Shown here one piece after another: positions 1 to 5,327 of a stretch of 5,327 bases of DNA (the stretch's first letter is position 1; the number at the start of each line of letters is the position of its first letter). The notes beneath the pieces are model-generated. The model saw only the letters and a list, made by a program, of their open reading frames with translations, was not told the DNA's origin and did not search any database. Made by a program: the position numbers and the translations under genes. Source of the stretch: Bacillota bacterium (GTDB taxonomy: Bacteria; Bacillota; Bacilli; Alicyclobacillales; SLC66); NCBI GenBank assembly GCA_021846145.1, contig JAJZCJ010000218.1, positions 1 through 5,327 on the forward strand. Direction: 5' to 3'.

Positions 1-416
1 AAGGATAACATGCGATCAGGTCTTTGACTAAACCAACTGCTAAAAAAAATAACCAAACCAAACTTCGCAAATTCAGAAGGTTGAATCCCTAGTGTCCCAA
101 TCCCTAACCAAGCCCGTGAGCCACCGCGCACCTGACCAACATGAGGCACGAGCACTAATCCTAAAAAAAGAAAACAGAAAATGACAATCCAAAGACTGTA
201 TTTTTTGAACAAATGATAATCCAAGCGACTCATCATCCACATTGACAATAGCCCTAGTACAGCAAACAGTAGCTGCCGCTTAAAATAATAAAAGGCATCC
301 TGGTAGCGCGCCAACGACAACACCGTGCTGGCACTGTGTACCATTATCACCCCAATCACAAGCAAACACAGGGTAGCAAGTGGGATCAATAAATCAACCG
401 TTTTTTTGCTTTGCAT
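1..416 (-). CDS. ftsW: FtsW/SpoVE SEDS-family peptidoglycan polymerase, N-terminal part (3' end cut by window edge)
   Basis: SEDS proteins are polytopic membrane glycosyltransferases that polymerise lipid II with a partner class B penicillin-binding protein. FtsW serves the division septum and SpoVE the spore cortex. The first 138 codons are visible; the family is usually about 360 to 400 residues, so the catalytic loop Asp lies outside the window. Visible hydrophobic segments are roughly residues 8-27, 49-62 and 73-91, with a fourth beginning near 117. Family signatures are MVHSAS (25-30), FKRQLLF (45-51), and GGSRAWLGIG followed by IQPSEFAK (98-118), the strongest marker. The start is ATG at 416, with GGAGGT six bases upstream. 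An in-frame ATG at 443 would add nine residues but has no well-placed ribosome site. The gene follows murD by 28 bases, the position of spoVE in Bacillus. The fragment cannot separate FtsW from SpoVE, so the symbol is a family-level choice. Confidence 0.93.
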   Translation of the reverse strand, partial: MQSKKTVDLLIPLATLCLLVIGVIMVHSASTVLSLARYQDAFYYFKRQLLFAVLGLLSMWMMSRLDYHLFKKYSLWIVIFCFLFLGLVLVPHVGQVRGGSRAWLGIGTLGIQPSEFAKFGLVIFFSSWFSQRPDRMLS

Positions 417-422
417 GGAAGC

Positions 423-428
423 ACCTCC
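423..428 (-). promoter_or_regulatory. Ribosome binding site of ftsW/spoVE
   Basis: The minus strand reads GGAGGT here, followed by a six-base spacer and ATG at 416. This site decides the start against the in-frame upstream ATG at 443. The nearest other Shine-Dalgarno sequence to that ATG, AAGGAGG at 462-468 inside the murD 3' end, is 18 bases away, which is too far. Confidence 0.85.
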
Positions 429-444
429 AACAACCTCGTCCATG

Positions 445-1815
445 CTAAAGCTTATGCACTGCCTCCTTGAAAATTCGCCCTCTGACTTCAAAGGAAGAAA
501 ACATGTCCCAACTGGCTGCTGCGGGTGACAACAGCACCACATTCCCTGATTCCGCTATCTCTACGGCAACGGCCACTGCATCTTCAATAGATGCGACCGT
601 TTGGATTTGCGCTACGCCAGATCGTTTTGCTACTTCACGCATGCGCGCTGCCGACTCGCCAAGCACGATGGCCGCTTTACAGTGATTTTGCAATGACTTC
701 TCCAGTGGCGTGAGATCATCACCGCGTTCCAGCCCACCTAAAATCACAATAACTGGCTCAGAAAAAGAATCAATCGCGCGAATCGCTGCCTGCGGATTCG
801 TTGCTTTTGAATCATTATAAAACGCTACTTGATTGACGCTGCGCACATACTCTAACCGATGTTCCACTCCTTTAAAAGTACGCCAAACATGCACCACTGA
901 CGAAAGTAGCACCCCTGCTGCAAGTGCCGCAGCACCTGCTGCAAGTGCGTTCTCCAGATTAAATTCACCCCTTAGTGTAATGTCTTGAACCGCACACACC
1001 TCGGTTGCAGGTACATCATTTGATGAGCGATAGTATATTTTACGTCCACTAACGTATAGCCCTTGTTGGACAGATGTATGAACACTGAACTCATATACCT
1101 CTATACCTCGCAATTGAAGCGAGTCAGCGATTGCCTTTATGTACCCCTGCTCAGCATTTAGTACCGCGACATCCCCCTTAGATTGATTAGAAAAAATGCG
1201 CAGCTTAGCATTCACATAGTTGTCCATCGATCCGTGATAATCGATATGAGTAGGATAAATATTTAATAACACGGACACTTTCGGATGAAACAACTCAGTC
1301 CCCGACAATTGGAAACTAGATACCTCCGTGACAAGCCACGTGTCTTTTGTTATATCCTTGATGACCGCTGACATCGCCGTCCCAATATTGCCTGATACCA
1401 CTGCCGAAAGCTGACTGTGTGCAAACATTTCCCCGATCAATGTAGTCGTCGTTGTTTTTCCATTCGATCCCGTGATGGCAATGATTGGTGATTCCGTATA
1501 AAGACTTGCCACTTCAATTTCCGTTACAATTTTAATTTTGTTGTTCACAGCCGCCAAAAGAATCGGTACATCATAACGGATGCCTGGGTTCTTCACTATC
1601 AGATCCAGATGATCGAGCAAAGACAGCGGATGTTCCCCAAGCACGACGCGAGCGCCCCTGGCAACAAGCGCTTCTGCTGCTTGCAGCGTGCTTTGTTCAC
1701 TACTTAAGTCACTTACCGTCACATTTGCACCAAGATCGATTAATAAATTGGCCACAGCGAAACCACTGCGGGCAAGACCCAATACAAGTACGTTTTTTTC
1801 ACTCACATCCAACAA
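445..1815 (-). CDS. murD: UDP-N-acetylmuramoyl-L-alanine--D-glutamate ligase MurD
   Basis: MurD is the cytoplasmic ATP-dependent ligase that adds D-glutamate to UDP-MurNAc-L-alanine. At 456 aa it has normal family length. An N-terminal Rossmann-like UDP-binding domain opens with VLVLGLARSGFAVANLL (9-25). The central ATPase domain has the P-loop TGSNGKTTT (115-123), SGNIG (141-145), VTEVSSFQL (162-170), the HIDYHG segment (190-195) and the probable carbamylated Lys204 in NAKLRIF. The C-terminal domain has FKGVEHRLE (314-322), FYNDSKATN (332-340), GGLERG (360-365) and LLSPAAASWDMF (428-439). The start is TTG at 1815: in-frame TGA at 1822-1824 rules out anything further upstream, and GGAGG lies ten bases before it. 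A second TTG follows directly, and a shorter start there or at GTG 1806 fits the ribosome site less well. Oddities are GEFN (283-286) where most MurD proteins have a His before the Asn, and Ala in place of the usual Cys in the SPACAS motif. The stop is TAG. mraY ends 28 bases upstream and ftsW/spoVE begins 28 bases downstream. Confidence 0.98.
   Translation of the reverse strand: MLDVSEKNVLVLGLARSGFAVANLLIDLGANVTVSDLSSEQSTLQAAEALVARGARVVLGEHPLSLLDHLDLIVKNPGIRYDVPILLAAVNNKIKIVTEIEVASLYTESPIIAITGSNGKTTTTTLIGEMFAHSQLSAVVSGNIGTAMSAVIKDITKDTWLVTEVSSFQLSGTELFHPKVSVLLNIYPTHIDYHGSMDNYVNAKLRIFSNQSKGDVAVLNAEQGYIKAIADSLQLRGIEVYEFSVHTSVQQGLYVSGRKIYYRSSNDVPATEVCAVQDITLRGEFNLENALAAGAAALAAGVLLSSVVHVWRTFKGVEHRLEYVRSVNQVAFYNDSKATNPQAAIRAIDSFSEPVIVILGGLERGDDLTPLEKSLQNHCKAAIVLGESAARMREVAKRSGVAQIQTVASIEDAVAVAVEIAESGNVVLLSPAAASWDMFSSFEVRGRIFKEAVHKL
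914..948 (-). repeat. Short direct repeat inside murD (14 bases, 21-base period)
   Basis: The 14-mer cctgctgcaagtgc (plus strand) occurs exactly at 914-927 and again at 935-948. It encodes ALAAG twice, seven codons apart, in an alanine-rich helix (MurD residues 290-301). The distance from the FN motif to FKGVEHR (29 residues) equals my recollection of the E. coli MurD spacing. It therefore looks like an Ala-rich helix with repeated codons rather than an inserted duplication. Confidence 0.6.
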
Positions 1816-1825
1816 GATATTTCAT

Positions 1826-1830
1826 CCTCC
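1826..1830 (-). promoter_or_regulatory. Ribosome binding site of murD
   Basis: The minus strand reads GGAGG, with a ten-base spacer to the TTG at 1815. An ATG directly abuts this site but is out of frame and too close to be used; it would read only eight codons. The site therefore supports the TTG start. Confidence 0.75.
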
Positions 1831-1843
1831 AACCTAAATGCCA

Positions 1844-2800
1844 TTAATGGATGAACAGCAATAACGTAACGACACCCAAAAGTAGACTGATCCCCCAAAA
1901 TGTCAACACCACTCGCCATTCAGACCAACCTGTGAGTTCAAAATGATGATGTAATGGACTCATTTTAAACACTCGTTTCCCTGTCGTTTGAAATGAAATG
2001 ACTTGAATAATGACAGACAACGTCTCTACTACAAATATTGCGCCTACTAGAATCAACCACAACTCAGCGCGGGCAAGCACGGCGACTGCAGCCAGACTAC
2101 CACCCAAAGCAAGTGACCCCGTATCGCCCATAAAGACCTTAGCGGGATGCCGATTATAGACAAGAAACCCAAGTAGAGCCCCCACCATCGCCATCGCAAA
2201 AACAGACACATTCCACTGACTTTCCCACCATGCCATGGCAGCGTAGACAGCAAAAGCAATTGCTGTAGTACCGGTCGCCAAGCCATCTAGGCCATCAGTT
2301 AAATTCACCGCGTTTGCAAATCCCACCATGAATACGACCAGAAATAATAAGTACCATGTGCCAAGTTCTATCCCATGACTCCAGCCAGGAATCGTTAAGG
2401 AAAAATGCCATCCTGTAAAATATAATGCCAAATAAAACATGACAACAACCAATACTTGCGCAATTATTTTTTGTAGTGCAGTCAGCCCTAGATTTTTTTT
2501 GCGCAAAATCTTCAATCCATCATCGATCAGCCCGATCAATCCGAATCCCACCATCACCAAGAACAAAAGCCAAGTAGTCGTCGAATCAGAAAAACGCCAA
2601 GCGGTGACAAATACGCCGATCATAATTAAAATACCACCCATAGTGGGGGTACCGGATTTTTGTTGGTGGCGCATCGGTCCTTCTGCGCGAATAGCCTGTC
2701 CGAACTTAAATCGATGCAAAAATGGAATCGCAATCGGCCCTAACAGTACCACAATAGTCATGGCGATAAAAAATATCCAAGTCAATGACTGCGCATCCAT
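1844..2800 (-). CDS. mraY: Phospho-N-acetylmuramoyl-pentapeptide transferase MraY
   Basis: MraY is an integral membrane enzyme that transfers phospho-MurNAc-pentapeptide from the UDP precursor to undecaprenyl phosphate, giving lipid I. The 318 aa are close to Bacillus MraY (about 324) and shorter than E. coli (360). The chain is hydrophobic throughout, consistent with the family's ten membrane helices. Signatures in order: FGQAIRAEGP (33-42), KSGTPTMGG (48-56), LIDDGLKILRKKNLGL with the acidic pair Asp93-Asp94, NAVNLTDGLDGLATG (163-177), NRHPAKVFMGDTGS with the third catalytic Asp226, and PLHHHFELTGW (282-292). All expected catalytic residues are present. The longest open frame begins at TTG 2806, but that codon touches the GGGAGG site. 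ATG at 2800 has a six-base spacer and is the better start. The gene lies 23 bases after murF and 28 before murD, consistent with one transcript. The stop is TAA. Confidence 0.98.
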   Translation of the reverse strand: MDAQSLTWIFFIAMTIVVLLGPIAIPFLHRFKFGQAIRAEGPMRHQQKSGTPTMGGILIMIGVFVTAWRFSDSTTTWLLFLVMVGFGLIGLIDDGLKILRKKNLGLTALQKIIAQVLVVVMFYLALYFTGWHFSLTIPGWSHGIELGTWYLLFLVVFMVGFANAVNLTDGLDGLATGTTAIAFAVYAAMAWWESQWNVSVFAMAMVGALLGFLVYNRHPAKVFMGDTGSLALGGSLAAVAVLARAELWLILVGAIFVVETLSVIIQVISFQTTGKRVFKMSPLHHHFELTGWSEWRVVLTFWGISLLLGVVTLLLFIH

Positions 2801-2806
2801 AAACAA

Positions 2807-2812
2807 CCTCCC
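2807..2812 (-). promoter_or_regulatory. Ribosome binding site of mraY
   Basis: The minus strand reads GGGAGG, six bases before ATG 2800. It directly abuts the in-frame TTG at 2806, so that longer start is not usable. This moves the mraY start two codons inside the longest open frame. Confidence 0.88.
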
Positions 2813-2823
2813 GTCATCGCGTT

Positions 2824-4257
2824 TTAGTGGGGATACATCCCATGGTCAGGAAAATCATCCAATATTACCTGCGCTACCTTTTCCAAACCAATTTTTCGCG
2901 ACCCTTTGATTAAAACAGCACAAGTCTTTTCCTTTTTAAAATGATTAATCAACCGCGGAATCAGATAATCGGCAGCAGCTACTGCGTCAGCAGCCATATA
3001 GACATGCATATCTCGCAGCTGATTTCTAGCCCCTTGAATATACCAATTAGACAAATCGCCCACTGCAATCACTTCTTGTATTCCATATCGATCAAACATA
3101 GCGCCCACTTTGCGATGTAAAGCTTCTGCGTGTTCCCCTAATTCAAGCATATCCCCAAGCACCACGATGCGAACGTCCACTGGCAAATCCTTCATGACTT
3201 TTAGTGCTCCCTCGACAGAAGAAGGCGCTGCATTATATGCATCATTGATTAAAAACAAACGATCACCCAACGTCATGACAGCAAGTCGCAATGCGTCCGT
3301 TTGATAATCGCGAAGCGCCTGTGCCGCCATTGTCAAACTAACGTCGAACCACCTGCCCACTCCGATCGCAGCAAGTGCGTCAAATCCTAGGTGTTTCCCT
3401 GGAAAAGGAAGATCCATGCCTGCTTTTTCATTGCCTAACCGCTCACTGGTAGCCAGTTCTATTCTCGAACCGCTTGGCAACTTTACTTCATAATGAGTTA
3501 GATTAATATCCGCATTAGCGGATTCACCAAAGTAATAAGCAGAAACACCTTGGGGAAGTGTCAACTCATGCAATAATGGTTCTGCTACTGGCAAAAATGC
3601 GACACCGTCAACAGGCAAAGACGCCACAAGCTCCCACTTTGCCCGAGCAATCCCTTCGCGCGAACCCAAAAAGCCGATGTGCGCTTCGCCAATCATCGTA
3701 ATCACACCTACATCAGGCTTCGCAATTTCGGCAAGGCGCGCGATTTCGCCAGCATGATTCATTCCCATTTCAAAGACAGCCACTTCTACATCATCCGGGA
3801 TATTTAAAAGCGAAAGTGGCAACCCGATGTGATTATTGAGGTTGCCAGGAGACTTATAGGTGCGATAACGTGTTGACAAAATGAGCGCGATCATCTCTTT
3901 TGTCGTGGTCTTGCCGTTGCTACCTGTCACGCCCACTACCTTCACCGCCAGCTCCTTGCGATAGGCAGCAGCTAAATTTTGCAAAGCGAGCAACGTATCA
4001 TCGACCAACACATGCGCAATAGATTGCAACGCATCTGGCAACGTCAGCTTTTTTTCCCACAAAAAAGACGATACTCCATTGCGAATCGCTAGTTCAACAA
4101 ACTGATGTCCATTAAACTGCTCGCCAACGATAGGAATAAATAGATTTTCTTTTTGTACGCTGCGTGAATCTGTGCTGACGCCGACCAATTCAACGGAACT
4201 GCCCACCAGTTCTCCTGCCGTCGCGCTAGCTATCCATGTCAAGTCACGCTGAAACAT
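2824..4257 (-). CDS. murF: UDP-N-acetylmuramoyl-tripeptide--D-alanyl-D-alanine ligase MurF
   Basis: MurF is the cytoplasmic ATP-dependent ligase that adds D-Ala-D-Ala to UDP-MurNAc-tripeptide, completing the pentapeptide that MraY uses. The 477 aa are in the family's usual range. The N-terminal UDP-precursor domain has the STDSR motif (28-32). The ATPase domain has P-loop TGSNGKTTTK (111-120), GNLNNHIGLPLSLL (138-151), FEMGMNHAGEI (162-172), and GEAHIGFLGSREGIARAK ending in Lys207, the likely carbamylated lysine. The C-terminal domain has NDAYNAAPSSVEGAL (338-352), VLGDMLELGEHA (366-377) and VLIKGSRKIGLEKV (448-461). Residues 287-295 read GKHLGFDAL where Mur ligases usually have HN-x-x-N, so both Asn positions are changed. 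The open frame extends to GTG 4266, but that codon overlaps the Shine-Dalgarno sequence. ATG at 4257, eight bases from GAGGAG, is chosen. It begins 12 bases after the murE stop. The stop is TAA. Confidence 0.98.
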   Translation of the reverse strand: MFQRDLTWIASATAGELVGSSVELVGVSTDSRSVQKENLFIPIVGEQFNGHQFVELAIRNGVSSFLWEKKLTLPDALQSIAHVLVDDTLLALQNLAAAYRKELAVKVVGVTGSNGKTTTKEMIALILSTRYRTYKSPGNLNNHIGLPLSLLNIPDDVEVAVFEMGMNHAGEIARLAEIAKPDVGVITMIGEAHIGFLGSREGIARAKWELVASLPVDGVAFLPVAEPLLHELTLPQGVSAYYFGESANADINLTHYEVKLPSGSRIELATSERLGNEKAGMDLPFPGKHLGFDALAAIGVGRWFDVSLTMAAQALRDYQTDALRLAVMTLGDRLFLINDAYNAAPSSVEGALKVMKDLPVDVRIVVLGDMLELGEHAEALHRKVGAMFDRYGIQEVIAVGDLSNWYIQGARNQLRDMHVYMAADAVAAADYLIPRLINHFKKEKTCAVLIKGSRKIGLEKVAQVILDDFPDHGMYPH

Positions 4258-4265
4258 TGCCTGCA

Positions 4266-4271
4266 CTCCTC
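4266..4271 (-). promoter_or_regulatory. Ribosome binding site of murF, overlapping the murE stop codon
   Basis: The minus strand reads GAGGAG, sharing its first two bases with the TGA stop of murE (4270-4272). ATG 4257 lies eight bases downstream. The GTG at 4266 overlaps the site itself and so is rejected as the start. This tight arrangement suggests that ribosomes ending murE may help start murF. Confidence 0.85.
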
Positions 4272-5327
4272 AATCTTTCATCTCTTTGATAATTTTCGTG
4301 GCCACTTTTCGATCATCAAAATCATACTTTGTCGTGCCAATGATCTGATAGGTTTCATGGCCTTTACCCGCAATCAGAATGACATCTCTAGGCTTCGCCT
4401 TAGCAATCGCGTGACGTATACCCGCCTCCCTTAGTACAATGCGTGTGTATTTATCATGTGACGCTGTCGTTAACCCTGCTTCCATATCATCAATAATTTT
4501 TTCGGGATCTTCCGTGCGCGGATTGTCTGAAGTAAGCACAGTATAATCACTATATAAAGCGGCAATTTTCGCCATGAGTGGACGTTTTTTGCGATCGCGA
4601 TCCCCACCACAGCCTACCACAGTAATAATTTTTCCTTCACAAAATTCGCTGATTGTAGCCAACGCATTTTCGAGGCTATCAGGTGTATGTGAATAATCGA
4701 CAATCACTGCAAAATCCTGACCAGCACTCACACGTTCAAAGCGTCCAGGGACTCCCTGTACTTCTTCTAGTGCCCCCACAATCGCTTCCAGTGTTAAGCC
4801 AAGTGCAATGCCTGCTGCCGTCGCAGCCAGCGCATTATACACGCTAAATCTCCCAGTCATCTGTAATTTTACTGTTGCATCACCTGCAAAACTTTGCAAG
4901 TGAAATGAGACACCACCTGCCTTAATCACAACATCTGTAGCCTGTATATCAGCAGTTTGATCAATGCCATATGTAATTACCTGTTGCACCGTTTCTTGTG
5001 CATACTTTTGGCTCCACTTGTCATCAGCGTTCAACACCGCCACCTGTAATCCACCGTCAACCAGCGCATCATATACGTTGCCTAATCGGCTAAACAGCTT
5101 GCCTTTCGCATGGCCATACGCATCCATCGTCTCGTGAAAATCAAGGTGGTCCTGAGTTAAATTCGTAAACACTGCCACCCGAAATGGAATACCCGCCACT
5201 CGGTGCAGTTCTAAGGCGTGTGAAGAGGTTTCCATCACCACGTAGTCAGTACCCTGATCGCGCATTTCCTTGAGCACCTTGACAAGTTCCACACTCTCAG
5301 GCGTCGTCATCACCGACGTTCGCAGTT
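4270..5327 (-). CDS. murE: UDP-N-acetylmuramoyl-L-alanyl-D-glutamate--2,6-diaminopimelate ligase MurE (5' end cut by window edge)
   Basis: MurE is the cytoplasmic ATP-dependent ligase that adds the third stem-peptide residue to UDP-MurNAc-L-Ala-D-Glu. The last 351 codons are visible. The frame stays open to the window edge, so the GTG at 5313 is internal. Full proteins are about 490 aa, so roughly the first 140-150 residues are outside, including the P-loop. Numbering from the first whole codon, the motifs are TTPES (7-11), VMETSSHALELHRV (30-43), FTNLTQDHLDFHETMDAY (53-70), AKGKLF with the likely carbamylated Lys74, GRFSVYNALAA (158-168), VPGRFERV (192-199), VDYSHTPDSLENAL (209-222), GCGGDRDRKKRP (238-249), TSDNPRTEDP (265-274) and AGKGHETYQ (319-327). 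DNPR (267-270) is the signature of meso-diaminopimelate specificity; L-Lys enzymes carry a different motif there. Serine in GRFSVYN replaces the more usual Asn and is probably a tolerated family variant. The stop is TGA. Confidence 0.98.
   Translation of the reverse strand, partial: LRTSVMTTPESVELVKVLKEMRDQGTDYVVMETSSHALELHRVAGIPFRVAVFTNLTQDHLDFHETMDAYGHAKGKLFSRLGNVYDALVDGGLQVAVLNADDKWSQKYAQETVQQVITYGIDQTADIQATDVVIKAGGVSFHLQSFAGDATVKLQMTGRFSVYNALAATAAGIALGLTLEAIVGALEEVQGVPGRFERVSAGQDFAVIVDYSHTPDSLENALATISEFCEGKIITVVGCGGDRDRKKRPLMAKIAALYSDYTVLTSDNPRTEDPEKIIDDMEAGLTTASHDKYTRIVLREAGIRHAIAKAKPRDVILIAGKGHETYQIIGTTKYDFDDRKVATKIIKEMKD

Noticed and set aside
42..49. Run of eight A (plus strand) in ftsW/spoVE, a possible frameshift or sequencing-error site
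   Set aside because: The reading frame continues through it with sensible SEDS sequence on both sides (QPSEFAK before, a hydrophobic helix after), so there is no sign of a break.
1075..1080. CATACA on the minus strand inside murD, resembling a sigma-E -10 box that might drive spoVE
   Set aside because: There is no convincing -35 element at the right spacing, the site is about 650 bases from the spoVE/ftsW start, and a six-base match is expected by chance.
1791..1800. A-AAA-AAC slippery heptamer in the murD reading frame at codons 6-8 (possible -1 frameshift site)
   Set aside because: A -1 shift would run into a stop after roughly 30 codons. I see no supporting downstream structure and no known frameshift product for murD. 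A similar A run in mraY (near 2492-2499) encodes the conserved Lys-Lys-Asn and needs no other explanation.
2439..2909. 156-codon plus-strand open frame opposite mraY and the murF 3' end
   Set aside because: It lies antisense to two well-recognised genes, shows no recognisable family features and is low-complexity in places. It is a shadow of the coding strand. The other plus-strand frames (325-528, 467-685, 3110-3304) and the minus-strand frame 2053-2286 are rejected for the same reason.
4270..5313. murE as a complete gene starting at GTG 5313
   Set aside because: The frame stays open to the window edge, the start would fall just before the internal TTPES motif, and the P-loop and N-terminal domain would be missing. 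The gene simply runs off the window.

Overview
The window is a stretch of a bacterial dcw (division and cell wall) cluster. All five genes lie on the minus strand, so transcription runs from right to left. In transcription order they are murE (5' end cut by the right edge), murF, mraY, murD and a SEDS-family ftsW/spoVE gene (3' end cut by the left edge). Gaps between genes are 12 to 28 bases, each holding a good Shine-Dalgarno sequence. I see no internal promoter, terminator, RNA gene, mobile element or CRISPR array. The window is almost entirely coding and has no gene-free stretch longer than about 30 bases.

The organism is most likely a spore-forming or related Bacillota of the class Bacilli. 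The FtsW/SpoVE N-terminus resembles Bacillus SpoVE, MraY is short (318 aa, close to the Bacillus length), Shine-Dalgarno sites are strong GGAGG types, and MurE carries the DNPR motif of meso-diaminopimelate-adding enzymes. Base composition looks moderate by eye (not computed). murF lies between murE and mraY. This differs from Bacillus subtilis, where murF sits elsewhere next to ddl, and it resembles the arrangement in many other bacteria, including Paenibacillus-like lineages. I cannot name a genus with confidence.

The genes form a nearly continuous pathway for lipid-linked peptidoglycan precursor. MurD adds D-Glu to UDP-MurNAc-L-Ala, MurE adds meso-DAP, and MurF adds D-Ala-D-Ala, all in the cytoplasm. 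MraY then moves phospho-MurNAc-pentapeptide onto undecaprenyl phosphate at the membrane to make lipid I. The SEDS protein acts after MurG (expected just beyond the left edge) in polymerising lipid II during septum or spore cortex synthesis.

Three start codons were settled from ribosome-binding-site spacing. mraY starts at ATG 2800 and murF at ATG 4257, both slightly inside the longest open frame. murD starts at a TTG at 1815, forced by an in-frame stop just upstream. I found no new system here. The points worth a second look are small: non-canonical residues in the Mur ligase Asn motif of MurF and MurD, the TTG start of murD, and the cluster order.
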